This document shows, in pieces, positions 31,556 to 40,900 of a stretch of 64,000 bases of DNA. Position 1 is the stretch's first letter. The number at the start of each line of letters is the position of its first letter. Origin of the DNA: Alphaproteobacteria bacterium (GTDB lineage Bacteria; Pseudomonadota; Alphaproteobacteria; TMED109). A program made the position numbers and the translations under genes. The notes below the pieces were generated by a model. It had not been told where the DNA came from. It saw only the letters and a list, made by a program, of their open reading frames with translations, and made no database searches. Location: positions 38,583-102,582 of the forward strand of contig JAJDZX010000015.1 in NCBI GenBank assembly GCA_022824395.1, read 5' to 3'.

Positions 31556-33552
31556 GGCGCCCGGGCCGCCGGGCGCAGCAGCCCCCGCCGCCTGCCCACC
31601 ACCACGAGCAGCAGGACCGCGCCGCCGGTGGCCACGAGCCACCACCCCGGCATCCCCACGACGGTCGCCTGCGGTGGCATGAACAGCAGTCCGCCGGTGA
31701 GCGCCAGCACGATGCGAAGTGCGGCCGGGAGCGATCCCCGGTACCAGCCTTCCAGCGCCAGCGACAGGGCCCAGACACCGGCGAGGGCGAACGGCAGCGA
31801 CACGGCGGTCATCCAGACCGGTCCTTCCAGGACCAGTGAGGGGTTGTACACGAACGCGAACGGCACGAGATATTTGGCGATCCCGATCCGGGCGGATTCA
31901 ACTGCGGTCGCCATGGGCGGTGCGCCGGCCACCGCTGCCGCGGCGAAGGATGCGAGTGCCACGGGCGGTGTGATGGACGAGACCACGCCGAAGTACAGCG
32001 CAAAGAAGTGTGCGGCAATCGGCACGACGCCAATCTCGATGAGGGCGGGCACGACCAGGGCGGCCACGGTGATGTAGACGGCGGTGGTGGTCATGCCCAT
32101 GCCGAGGATGATCGCGCCGACGGCGGTGAGCAGCAGCAGGATCGGAAGGCTCCCCCCGGCGAGGTCGATCACCGAGTAGGTGAACTTGAGGCCAAGCCCC
32201 GAGGTGAAGATCGAGCCGATGATGATCCCGGCGCAGGCACAGGCAATGGTCACCGGCACGGTATTCCGGACGCCGGTTTCCAGGGCCGCGAACAGGTCGA
32301 CGCCGGTCATGGCGGTGTCGCGTCTAAGGAAGCTCAGGCCGACCAGCGCGACGATTGACCAGAAGGCCGCGAGCATTGGCGTGTAGCCGGCGAACAGGAG
32401 GCCGAGCAGGACCCCGAGGGCCAGCAGCAGGTGCCAGCCTCGCGCCAGGACGTGGCGGAACCTGGGCAGCTGGTCACGGTCGATGCGGCCGATGCCGTGC
32501 TTTTCCGCCTCCAGGTGCACCATGAAGTACACGGTCGTGAAGTAGAGAGCCGTCGGGATGATGGCGGCGACGATCACCCAGAGGTAGCTGATGTGCAGGA
32601 ACTCGGCGACCAGGAAGGCAGCGGCGCCCATGATCGGCGGCGTGATCTGGCCGCCGGATGACGCGCAGGCTTCGACCGCGCCGGCGAACCGGGGACGGTA
32701 GCCGAGCTGCTTCATCAGGGGGATCGTGAACGGGCCGGTGGTCACGACGTTGGCGACTGCCGAGCCGGAGACGGTTCCGAGACAGCTGCTCGCGACGACC
32801 GAGGCCTTGGCAGGACCGCCGATCCGGTGGCCGGTGAGCGACACCGCGAGGTCGATGAAGAACCGGCCCGCTCCGGAGCGCAGCAGGATGGCGCCGAAGA
32901 GGATGAAGAGAAGGATGTACGTGGAGGCCACGTAGATGGGGATCCCGAAGATCCCCTCCGTACGCATGAAGACGAAGTCGATGAACTTGCGGAACGAGGT
33001 GGGCGGTCCGTAGAGGAAGCCGGGGAAGTGCTGGGTGAACAGGGCGTGTGCCACGAAGAAGCCGGCCACTGCCACCATGGCGAGGCCCACCATCCGGCGC
33101 GTTGCCTCGAGTACCAGGACGACCATCAGCGTGCCGACGGCCATGTCGGTATCGGTGATGTCGCCCTGGCGCATCAGGAACGCCTCGAGGTCGAACAGGG
33201 TGTAGACCTGCACGAAGATCCCGAGCGCGGCGAGCGCCATGTCGGCGGCGAAACCTGCCATCCGGCGGGCGTTTCCCGGGTCGCCCGGCGCCAGGACCGG
33301 ATCGAGCGGCGACGCGCGCCCCAGCGGCCGCAGGAGGAACGCGAGGACCAGCATGACCACCAGATGGGTCGAGCGGAACGCCCGCGATTCCGGAGTTCCG
33401 AACAGCGCGCAGAAGAGATGAAACAGAGCGAGCGCAATGCTGAGCGCGGCGACGGTGCAGGCCACGGTCCGGGTGATGTCGGCCCCCGGGAGCCGCAGCG
33501 CCTGCTCGAGTAGCGAGCGGTTGTCCGGGCCGGAAGGTGCCTGTCCGCTCAT
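31552..33552 (-). CDS. TRAP transporter fused permease, TAXI family
   Basis: The 666-residue integral membrane protein combines the small (DctQ-like) and large (DctM-like) TRAP permease domains, as usual for TAXI-type systems. The DctM-like part has repeated helices with motifs GTVSGSAVANVVTTGPFTIPLMK and PPIMGAAAFLVAEFL, and the matching second-half block VVSSITPPVALASFAAAAVA. TRAP transporters use the sodium or proton gradient, not ATP. The solute-binding gene lies immediately upstream (15 nt) and the small membrane protein overlaps the 3' end. The substrate is not evident. Confidence 0.92.
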   Translation of the reverse strand: MSGQAPSGPDNRSLLEQALRLPGADITRTVACTVAALSIALALFHLFCALFGTPESRAFRSTHLVVMLVLAFLLRPLGRASPLDPVLAPGDPGNARRMAGFAADMALAALGIFVQVYTLFDLEAFLMRQGDITDTDMAVGTLMVVLVLEATRRMVGLAMVAVAGFFVAHALFTQHFPGFLYGPPTSFRKFIDFVFMRTEGIFGIPIYVASTYILLFILFGAILLRSGAGRFFIDLAVSLTGHRIGGPAKASVVASSCLGTVSGSAVANVVTTGPFTIPLMKQLGYRPRFAGAVEACASSGGQITPPIMGAAAFLVAEFLHISYLWVIVAAIIPTALYFTTVYFMVHLEAEKHGIGRIDRDQLPRFRHVLARGWHLLLALGVLLGLLFAGYTPMLAAFWSIVALVGLSFLRRDTAMTGVDLFAALETGVRNTVPVTIACACAGIIIGSIFTSGLGLKFTYSVIDLAGGSLPILLLLTAVGAIILGMGMTTTAVYITVAALVVPALIEIGVVPIAAHFFALYFGVVSSITPPVALASFAAAAVAGAPPMATAVESARIGIAKYLVPFAFVYNPSLVLEGPVWMTAVSLPFALAGVWALSLALEGWYRGSLPAALRIVLALTGGLLFMPPQATVVGMPGWWLVATGGAVLLLVVVGRRRGLLRPAARAP

Positions 33553-33567
33553 GGTCGGCCGGTCCTG

Positions 33568-34527
33568 CTAGGGGAGCAGGCCGTGTTCCGCGTAGTAGCG
33601 CTCTGCCCCCGGGTGGAGCGGGATGATGGCAGCCTGCAGGGCGTCTTCCCGGCGAGACTTCCTCCAGGTCGGGCTGACGGCGACGAAATCGCCGTGGCGC
33701 TCCCACAGCAGCCGGGTCACCCCGTAGACCACGTCGTCTGGCACGTCCTTGTGGACGATCAGGACGGTGGTGGCGCCGACGGTCGGCACGTCGCCAGGAA
33801 GGTCCTCGTAGGCATCCTGCGGGATCACGCTTTCGACGTATCCGGGATTTTCGGCGAGGAAGCGCGTGCGGATGTCTTCCTCCACCGGAAGGAACCGGAT
33901 TCCCACGCTGAAGTTGAGATCGATGAACGATGCCTGCGGAACACTGGTGAGGCCGGAGAAGGCGTCGATGTGCCCGTCGCGCATCAGTGCCACGGAATCG
34001 CTGTACGAGACGTGATGGACCGTCCCGCCGCTCTCGCGGACGTCGTCCACCCCGAATCCGTAGTACGAGAGGAGCAGTTCCATGGCCTCGAAGCCGGACC
34101 AGCGGGCCTTGCCGGGGCTGATGTTGCGGTCCCGGAGGTCGGCGTAGGACTCGATATCGGAATCGGCGGGCACGGCCGTCTGCAGGGCGGCGGGATAGAG
34201 CGTCGCGACAAACCGGAGGTTCGGGTGCTCCTTGCCGGAGCGGTCGACGCCGGTGAAGGCGCGGTAGACGGTGTGACCGTAGCTGAAGCCGATTTCGGCG
34301 TCGCCCCGATTGACGTCCTGCACGTTGGCCCCGCCGCCGCCCGGCGCATTCGAGGTCACCACGCGATCCAGGTTGGTCCCGACAATCTCCATGAGCTTGG
34401 CTCCGAGGGGGTACCAGTTCCCGCCGGCCGGACCGGACACCATGCGCAGGAACGTGTCGGCCGCCGTTGCGGGGCTGGACGCGACCACCGCGCCGAGGAG
34501 AAGGATCGAAGCGAGGAAACGGGCCAT
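33568..34527 (-). CDS. TAXI-family TRAP transporter solute-binding protein
   Basis: The 319-residue periplasmic protein starts with a signal peptide (FLASILLLGAVVASSPATAAD). The mature part has the TAXI signature: MVSGPAGGNWYPLGAKL near the N-terminus, VTSNAPGGGGANVQDVNRGDAEIGFSY in pieces, and later SYSDSVALMRDGHIDAF. TAXI proteins bind glutamate, 2-oxoglutarate or related organic acids, but the ligand here cannot be told. ATG 34527 has AAGGA nine nucleotides upstream; a longer frame to 34761 adds non-signal sequence. It is the first gene of the TRAP operon and is divergent from the acyl-CoA ligase. Confidence 0.92.
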   Translation of the reverse strand: MARFLASILLLGAVVASSPATAADTFLRMVSGPAGGNWYPLGAKLMEIVGTNLDRVVTSNAPGGGGANVQDVNRGDAEIGFSYGHTVYRAFTGVDRSGKEHPNLRFVATLYPAALQTAVPADSDIESYADLRDRNISPGKARWSGFEAMELLLSYYGFGVDDVRESGGTVHHVSYSDSVALMRDGHIDAFSGLTSVPQASFIDLNFSVGIRFLPVEEDIRTRFLAENPGYVESVIPQDAYEDLPGDVPTVGATTVLIVHKDVPDDVVYGVTRLLWERHGDFVAVSPTWRKSRREDALQAAIIPLHPGAERYYAEHGLLP

Positions 34528-34823
34528 GGGAGCAGGTCCTTCCGGTTCAGGGGAGCGATGCTCGCGCAGACCGCCGGCGAGTGCAAGCTGCGCGGTTGCC
34601 GCCGCGCCCGCCGGACACGCGGTCCGTGGAAAACGGAGGGCCCGTGTGGTAGACACCCTTGTTGGCTGTGGTATCGCCATCCGGGCCATTTCCGTGCCGG
34701 CCCCACGGTGCCCGGGCGCGCGACCACGGGCCCGGGCCAGGACTTTGCGGGCCAGTGCCAATCGTGTTCCTGCAGGGGTCCTGCCTCTGCAGTCATCGTC
34801 GCCCTGTGCAAGACGTACCCACT

Positions 34824-36773
34824 ATGGCCGGAATACCCGCCGCGAACACGTTCCCGAGGCTGCTGCGGGCCAACGCCGAGCACGTGGGGAGTCTGCCCGC
34901 CTACCGCGAAAAGGAATTCGGGATCTGGCAGACCTGGACATGGTCCGAGGTCAGCGAGGAAGTGCGGTTCCTGGCGCTCGGCCTCCGCTCGCTCGGGCTC
35001 GAACGCGGCGACCGGTTTGCGATCATCGGGGATAACCGGCCGTCCCTCTACTGGTCATTCACGGCGGGCCAGGCGATTGGTGCGATTCCGGTTCCGTGCT
35101 ACCAGGATTCGGTCGCCGACGAAATCGCCTACGTCTGCGAGCACGCGGGTGTCCGGGTCGCGGTGGTCGAGGACCAGGAGCAGGTCGACAAGCTCATCGA
35201 GGTCCGCGACCGGCTCCCCGAGCTGCAGGCGATCGTGTACACCGACCCCCGCGGTCTCGAGCGGTACGACGAGGTCGAGGGGCTGGTCGGTGTGGAGGCC
35301 GTCGTCGAGATTGGGCGGGGTCTGCACGGACGGGACCCCGAGGACTACGAGCGCGAGGTGGCCCGGGGGCGTCCCACGGACATCGCCGCCATTCTTTACA
35401 CGTCAGGTACCACCGGTCGCCCGAAGGGCGTGCTGCTCACGCACACCAACCTCATCGAGCCGGCTCGCCGCGCGGTCAAGTTTGACAACCTGACCCAACG
35501 TGACGAGGTACTGGCCTACCTGCCGATGGCGTGGGTGGGCGATTTCGTGTTTTCGATTGCGCAGTGCCACATCGCCGGGTTCTGCGTGAACTGCCCCGAG
35601 TCCCCGGAGACGGTGTTGACCGATCTCCGCGAAATCGGGCCGACCTACTTCTTCGCACCACCACGCATCTTCGAGAACATGCTGACCTCGCTCATGGTCC
35701 GCATGGAAAACGCTGCCCTGCTCAAGCGTCGGCTGTTCGCCTTCTTCCTCGACGTGGCCCGGCGCGTCGGCTGCGACATTCTTGACGGCAAGCGCGTGCA
35801 TCCGCTCCAGCGTCTGCTGTACGCGGTGGGGAACCTGCTGATCTATGCGCCGCTCCGCGACGTGCTCGGACTCGGTCGCATCCGCGTCGCCTACACTGCT
35901 GGCGAGGCCATCGGCCCCGACGTGTTCCGTTTCTTCCGCTCGCTCGGGATCAATCTCAAGCAGCTGTACGGCCAGACCGAAGCCTCGGTCTACGTGACGA
36001 TCCAGGCTGACGCGGAAGCGCGGGCCGACACCGTCGGCTCGAGATTCCCGGGCGTCGAGGTCAGGATCCAGGACCAGGAGGTCCAGTTCCGGGGCGACGG
36101 CGTGTTCCAGGGCTACTACCGGGACGAGGCGGCAACGGCCAAGACCATGACGGAGGACGGCTTCGTGCGGACCGGAGACGCCGGGTACTTCGACGAAGCC
36201 GGGCACCTGCGCATCGTCGACCGGGCCAAGGACGTCGGCGCCCTCACGGACGGCACGCTCTTCGCGCCCAAGTTCATCGAGAACAAGCTGAAGTTCCACG
36301 CGTGGATCCGCGAGGCGGTGGCCTTCGGGCACGAGCGCGACATGGTCTGCTGCATGATCAACATCGATCTCGAGGCGGTTGGCGACTGGGCCGAGCGCCG
36401 GGGCATTGCGTATTCCGGCTACACCGATCTCGCCCGGCAGGAAGAGGTCTACGAGCTGGTGCGCGGCGCGATCGGAGACGTGAACGCGGACCTCGCCGAG
36501 GATCCCGCGCTGCGCGGGTCCCAGATCCGGCGCTTCCTCATTCTCCACAAGGAGCTGGACGCTGACGACGGCGAGCTGACCCGGACCCGGAAGGTGCGGC
36601 GCACCGTGATCGGCCAGAACTACGGCGAACTGGTGGAGGCCCTGTACGCGGGCCGTGATTCGTGCCGCGTGGCGGCCGAGGTCACGTTCGAGGACGGGCG
36701 TCGCGGCACCGTCGAGGCCGACGTGCGGATCTGGGACGTGGATGCCGCCGCACCGATGGCGGCGGCCGCATGA
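34824..36773 (+). CDS. AMP-binding acyl-CoA synthetase (long-chain type)
   Basis: The 649-residue ligase activates a carboxylic acid with ATP and CoA. It shows the P-loop-like ILYTSGTTGRPKGVLLTHTN near residue 192, the YGQTEASVYVT motif that binds the acyl-adenylate, TGDAGYFDEAGHLRIVDRAKD (the hinge Asp/Arg region) and a modified C-terminal lysine region (LTRTRKVRR). The long insertion and FFAPPRIFENML segment fit the long-chain (ACSBG/FadD15-like) subgroup. The stop overlaps livG as ATGA, so it is the first gene of the Liv-type transporter operon. The likely role is trapping the imported acid as a thioester. The start is uncertain: no good ribosome-binding site precedes the ATG. Confidence 0.88.
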   Translation: MAGIPAANTFPRLLRANAEHVGSLPAYREKEFGIWQTWTWSEVSEEVRFLALGLRSLGLERGDRFAIIGDNRPSLYWSFTAGQAIGAIPVPCYQDSVADEIAYVCEHAGVRVAVVEDQEQVDKLIEVRDRLPELQAIVYTDPRGLERYDEVEGLVGVEAVVEIGRGLHGRDPEDYEREVARGRPTDIAAILYTSGTTGRPKGVLLTHTNLIEPARRAVKFDNLTQRDEVLAYLPMAWVGDFVFSIAQCHIAGFCVNCPESPETVLTDLREIGPTYFFAPPRIFENMLTSLMVRMENAALLKRRLFAFFLDVARRVGCDILDGKRVHPLQRLLYAVGNLLIYAPLRDVLGLGRIRVAYTAGEAIGPDVFRFFRSLGINLKQLYGQTEASVYVTIQADAEARADTVGSRFPGVEVRIQDQEVQFRGDGVFQGYYRDEAATAKTMTEDGFVRTGDAGYFDEAGHLRIVDRAKDVGALTDGTLFAPKFIENKLKFHAWIREAVAFGHERDMVCCMINIDLEAVGDWAERRGIAYSGYTDLARQEEVYELVRGAIGDVNADLAEDPALRGSQIRRFLILHKELDADDGELTRTRKVRRTVIGQNYGELVEALYAGRDSCRVAAEVTFEDGRRGTVEADVRIWDVDAAAPMAAAA

Positions 36774-37567
36774 AACGCGAGATCGGCGGCGGCCCGCCGG
36801 TCGCCGAGCTCGAGAACATCCATCTCTCGTTCGGCGGCCTGCAGGCGCTCCAGGATGTGAGCGTGGCGGTCAAGCCGCGCGAACGGCTCGCGATCATCGG
36901 ACCGAACGGCGCGGGCAAGAGCTCGCTCTTCAACATCATCAGCGGCATCTACACCCCGTCGTCCGGGACCATCCGGCACAAGGGCGGGGCGCGCCCGGCG
37001 CGCATGAAGCCCTACGAGGTCGCCCGCCTCGGCATCGCCCGGACCTTTCAGAACATCGCCCTGTTCTCCGGCATGACCGCCCTCGACAACATCATGACCG
37101 GCCGCAACAGCCTGATGCGCCGCGGCGTTCTCGGCGAGGCCCTGCAGTTGCCATGGGCGCGCCGGCAGGAAATCGAGCATCGCCGCCGGGCCGAGGAGAT
37201 CATCGACTTCCTCGAAATTCCGTCGGTCCGGCGGACCCCCGTCGGCGAGCTTCCCTACGGGATGCAGAAGCGCGTCGAGCTCGGTCGCGCCCTGGCCGCG
37301 GAGCCTGAACTCCTGCTGCTCGACGAGCCGATGGCCGGCATGAACCTGGAAGAGAAGGAGGACATGTGCAGGTTCGTCCTGGACGTGAACGAGATTCACG
37401 GGACGACCCTGATTCTCGTCGAGCACGACATGGGGGTCGTGATGGACATCTCTGACCGGGTGGCCGTGTTCGACTACGGTCGCAAGATCGCCGATGCCCC
37501 ACCCGACGACGTGCGCCGCGACCAGGCGGTGATCGACGCGTACCTCGGGACTGCGCACGAGCACTGA
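36770..37567 (+). CDS. livG: Branched-chain amino-acid-type ABC transporter ATPase (LivG-like)
   Basis: This 265-residue ATPase has Walker A GPNGAGKSS (from about residue 44), GIARTFQNIALFSGMTALDNIM typical of LivG, the signature region ELPYGMQKRVELGRAL in place of the canonical LSGGQ, Walker B LLLLDEPMAGMN and the His switch in LVEHDMGVVM. The altered signature (LPYGMQKR) is common in this acid-transporter subgroup. ATG 36770 overlaps the ligase stop by 4 nt. It powers the LivH/LivM channel together with LivF at 40900. Confidence 0.93.
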   Translation: MKREIGGGPPVAELENIHLSFGGLQALQDVSVAVKPRERLAIIGPNGAGKSSLFNIISGIYTPSSGTIRHKGGARPARMKPYEVARLGIARTFQNIALFSGMTALDNIMTGRNSLMRRGVLGEALQLPWARRQEIEHRRRAEEIIDFLEIPSVRRTPVGELPYGMQKRVELGRALAAEPELLLLDEPMAGMNLEEKEDMCRFVLDVNEIHGTTLILVEHDMGVVMDISDRVAVFDYGRKIADAPPDDVRRDQAVIDAYLGTAHEH

Positions 37568-37580
37568 CACCGGCGGCGCT

Positions 37581-38471
37581 ATGGACGAACTCTACTTTTT
37601 CCTCGAGGTGCTGATCGGCGGCCTTCTCTCGGGCACGATGTACTCGCTCGTCGCCCTGGGCTTCGTGTTGATCTACAAGGCGTCGGGCATCTTCAATTTC
37701 GCCCAGGGCACCATGGTGCTGTTCGCGGCGTTGACCTTCGTGGGCGTGCTGGAGCTTGGCGCGCCGGCCCTCCTGGCCGCGGTGATCACCCTCGCCGTGA
37801 TGGTGGTGCTCGCCTTCGCCGTGGAACGCCTCGTGTTCCGGCACATGGTGAACCAGCCGCAGGTCATCCTGTTCATGGCGACGATCGGGCTCGCCTACTT
37901 CCTGGAAGGGCTGGGCCAGACCGTCTGGGGGACGGAAGTGCACGTCCTCGATCTCGGAATTCCCGATCGGGGCCTCTGGCTCGGACCCATTCTGGTCAGC
38001 CAGTTCGACCTGGTCGCTGCCGCCGTCGTGGCGGGCCTCGTGGGCGCCCTCGGGGTCTTCTTCCGGACCACCACCATGGGGCGGGCGCTTCGCGGCGTCG
38101 CCGATGACCACCAGGCGGCCTTGTCCATTGGCATCCCCCTGCACCACGTGTGGGTCGCGGTCTGGTCCGTGGCCGGCTTCGTGGCCCTCGTGGCCGGCCT
38201 GGTGTGGGGCTCGAAGCTGGGCGTGCAGTTCTCGATCTCGCTGGTCGCCCTCAAGGCGATCCCGGTGATGATCATCGGGGGTTTCACCTCGATTCCCGGC
38301 GCGATCGTGGGCGGGCTGATCGTGGGTGCCAGCGAGAAACTGGCCGAGGTCTATCTCGGTCCCTTCGTGGGTGGGGGGCTGGAGAACTGGTTCCCGTACA
38401 TGCTGGCGATGCTCGTGCTGATGGTCCGGCCCGAGGGAATCTTCGGCGAAAAGATCATCGAGCGCGTGTGA
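37581..38471 (+). CDS. livH: Branched-chain-type ABC transporter permease (LivH-like)
   Basis: The 296-residue protein has about eight hydrophobic helices and LivH features: LLSGTMYSLVALGFVLIYKASGIFNFAQG in pieces near the N-terminus, TTMGRALRGVADDHQAALSIGI (the cytoplasmic EAA-like coupling loop), and ALKAIPVMIIGGFTSIPGAIVGGL near the end. It forms one half of the inner-membrane channel. It follows livG by 13 nt and precedes livM by 10 nt. Confidence 0.93.
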   Translation: MDELYFFLEVLIGGLLSGTMYSLVALGFVLIYKASGIFNFAQGTMVLFAALTFVGVLELGAPALLAAVITLAVMVVLAFAVERLVFRHMVNQPQVILFMATIGLAYFLEGLGQTVWGTEVHVLDLGIPDRGLWLGPILVSQFDLVAAAVVAGLVGALGVFFRTTTMGRALRGVADDHQAALSIGIPLHHVWVAVWSVAGFVALVAGLVWGSKLGVQFSISLVALKAIPVMIIGGFTSIPGAIVGGLIVGASEKLAEVYLGPFVGGGLENWFPYMLAMLVLMVRPEGIFGEKIIERV

Positions 38472-38481
38472 GGATCTGAGC

Positions 38482-39546
38482 GTGTTCTACCGCGAAACCG
38501 GCCAGTACAAGACGACCTACGCCGCCGACCGGGCGATCTTCCCGATCCGCCAGGATCGGGTCGCGTTCGCCGTTCTGCTGCTGGTCGCGTTTGTCGCGAT
38601 ACCGCTGCTTGCGAACGAGTACTGGCTGCGGTCGGTGCTGACGCCGGTACTCGTGTTCTCGCTGGCTGCGATCGGTCTGAACATCCTGACCGGGTACACC
38701 GGGCAGCTCTCGCTGGGAACAGCGGCGTTCATGGCCGTGGGCGCCTTCGCGGCCTACAACCTCGAGGTCCGCGTGCCCGAGGTGCCGTTCCTGGTGTCGT
38801 TCGTCGTGGCCGGGTTGGCTGCGGCCGGCGTCGGAATCCTGTTCGGCCTTCCATCCCTTCGGATCAAGGGGTTTTACCTGGCGGTGGCGACCCTCGCCGC
38901 GCAGTTCTTCATCGAGTGGCTCTTCACGCACGTGGGCTGGTTCACCAACTACTCGACTTCCGGCGTGATCACGGCTCCGCCCATGACCCTCCTCGGCTTC
39001 AGTTTCGAGAGCGCGGAATCGCGCTACCTGCTCACGCTCTGCATCGTCGTCGTGATGGCCGTCATGGCCAAGAACATGGTGCGGAGTGAACTCGGCCGAG
39101 CCTGGATGGCGGTGCGGGACATGGACATTGCAGCCGAGGCCATCGGCATCAACCTGATGAAGACGAAGCTCACCGCCTTCGCGGTGAGCTCGTTCTACTG
39201 CGGGGTCGCGGGCGCCCTCTGGGCGTACGTCTATCTCGGTACCGTCGAGCCGCAGGCGTTTGACGTCCTGCGTTCGTTCGAAATCCTCTTCATGGTGATC
39301 ATCGGCGGACTCGGCAGCATCCTGGGCTCGTTCCTCGGCGCGGCGTTCATCGTGCTGCTGCCGATCTTCATCGCTAACGCCAGCGGGATCTTCGGCGATG
39401 CGCTCTCGGCCGAAACGATCGCCCACCTCGAGTTCGTCATTTTCGGCGGCCTGATCATCGTTTTCCTCGTTGTCGAGCCACGCGGCCTGGCCCGCCTGTG
39501 GCAGATCGTCAAGGAAAAGCTCAGACTCTGGCCATTCCCCTACTGA
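38482..39546 (+). CDS. livM: Branched-chain-type ABC transporter permease (LivM-like)
   Basis: The 354-residue membrane protein has a cytoplasmic N-terminus followed by about nine helices. LivM features are GLNILTGYTGQLSLGTAAFMAVGAF in pieces, LRIKGFYLAVATLAAQFFIEW, the coupling loop GRAWMAVRDMDIAAEAIGINLMKTKLTAFAVSS in pieces, and IIGGLGSILGSFLGAAFI. The GTG start at 38482 has GAGG eight nucleotides upstream. It pairs with LivH to form the translocation pore. Confidence 0.93.
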   Translation: MFYRETGQYKTTYAADRAIFPIRQDRVAFAVLLLVAFVAIPLLANEYWLRSVLTPVLVFSLAAIGLNILTGYTGQLSLGTAAFMAVGAFAAYNLEVRVPEVPFLVSFVVAGLAAAGVGILFGLPSLRIKGFYLAVATLAAQFFIEWLFTHVGWFTNYSTSGVITAPPMTLLGFSFESAESRYLLTLCIVVVMAVMAKNMVRSELGRAWMAVRDMDIAAEAIGINLMKTKLTAFAVSSFYCGVAGALWAYVYLGTVEPQAFDVLRSFEILFMVIIGGLGSILGSFLGAAFIVLLPIFIANASGIFGDALSAETIAHLEFVIFGGLIIVFLVVEPRGLARLWQIVKEKLRLWPFPY

Positions 39547-39568
39547 TGCAGCAAATCTGGAGTAAGCC

Positions 39569-40900
39569 ATGCGCAAGTGCTTGATCGTTGCCTTGGCCGC
39601 CCTGTTCCTGGCGGGGCCGGTGCCGGCGGTGGCGCAGGACCAGTCCGACGAAGGAGCTGGTGCCGAGCAGTTCATTCCCATCACCAGCTATCGGACGGGC
39701 CCGTACGCGGTCGGTGGAATCCCGTTCCAGGACGGGTTCGTGGACTATCTGAAGATGGTCAATGCCCGTGACGGTGGCATTGAGGGCGTGCGGATCACCT
39801 GGGAAGAGTGCGAGACCGCTTACAAGCCGGACCGCTTCGTCGAGTGCTACGAACGGCTGAAGAACCGGGGCGAGCGCGGCGCATCGGTTTTCAATCCGCT
39901 GGGGACCCCGCTGACGTACGCGGTCATCGACCGGTTGCCGGCCGACAAGATCCCGCTCATCACCCTCGGCTACGGCCGGACTGACGCGAGCGACGGAACC
40001 GTGTTTCCGTACGTGTTCCCGCTGATGGTGAACTACTGGAGCCAGAATACCGCCAAGATTCGCTACATCGCCGGCCTGGAGGGTGGCCTCGAGAATCTGG
40101 AAGGCCTGAAAATCGCCAACGTGCACCACGACTCCGCCTACGGCAAGGAAACCGCGCCGGTGCTGGCGAAGCAGGCCGAGCGGTACGGCTTCGAGGTCGA
40201 GCACTTCCCGGTCGTGCATCCGGGTATCGACCAGAAGGCCGTCTGGTTGAACGTGCGGCGCTACCGCCCGGACTACGTGATTCTGCGCGGGTGGGGAGTC
40301 ATGAACCAGACAGCCCTGAAGGAAGCGGCTCGCGTGGGCGTGCCGGCTGACAAGATCGTGGGCGTATGGTGGTCCTGCGCAGAGCAGGATACGGTTCCGG
40401 CTGGCGACGCCGCCGTCGGCTACACCTGTTCGACCTTCCATAACAACGGGACCGATTTCCCGTTGATGCAGGACATCCTGACCCACGTCCACGATGCCGG
40501 CGATGGTACGGGCCCGCGCGAGACCGTCGGCACCGGGTTCTACAACCGCGGGGTCATCAATGCCTTCGTCACGGTCGAGGCCATTCGCACGGGCATGGGC
40601 AGGTTTGGCGCCCGGGCGCTGAGCGGGGAAGAGGTGCGCTGGGGGATCGAGAACATGGAGCTCACGGACGCTGACATCGCCGCGGCGGGCGCGACCAACC
40701 TGGTGCCGCCCATCAACGTGACCTGTGCCGACCACGAGGGTGGCGGCAAGGTCCTGTTCGTTCGTTGGACCGGCGAGTCCTTCGAAACGGCGTCCGAGTG
40801 GCTGGAGCCCGACCGCGACCTCGTGCGCGGGATGATCGAGGAATCGGCGGCGCAGTACGCTGCCGAGAAGGGCATCACCCCCCGGACCTGCGAATCCTGA
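39569..40900 (+). CDS. livK: Branched-chain-type ABC transporter substrate-binding protein
   Basis: The 443-residue periplasmic protein starts with a signal peptide (LIVALAALFLAGPVPAVAQ) cut before residue 24 or so. The mature part has the two-lobed Leu/Ile/Val-binding fold of the longer subgroup: ITSYRTGPYAVGGIPFQDGFVDYLKMVN in pieces, GGIEGVRITWEECETAYKPDR, and NVHHDSAYGKETAPVLAKQAERYG. Homologues next to an acyl-CoA ligase are thought to bind organic or aromatic acids rather than amino acids, but the ligand is not deducible here. GGAG lies upstream of ATG 39569. It is in the middle of the operon, 22 nt after livM. Confidence 0.9.
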   Translation: MRKCLIVALAALFLAGPVPAVAQDQSDEGAGAEQFIPITSYRTGPYAVGGIPFQDGFVDYLKMVNARDGGIEGVRITWEECETAYKPDRFVECYERLKNRGERGASVFNPLGTPLTYAVIDRLPADKIPLITLGYGRTDASDGTVFPYVFPLMVNYWSQNTAKIRYIAGLEGGLENLEGLKIANVHHDSAYGKETAPVLAKQAERYGFEVEHFPVVHPGIDQKAVWLNVRRYRPDYVILRGWGVMNQTALKEAARVGVPADKIVGVWWSCAEQDTVPAGDAAVGYTCSTFHNNGTDFPLMQDILTHVHDAGDGTGPRETVGTGFYNRGVINAFVTVEAIRTGMGRFGARALSGEEVRWGIENMELTDADIAAAGATNLVPPINVTCADHEGGGKVLFVRWTGESFETASEWLEPDRDLVRGMIEESAAQYAAEKGITPRTCES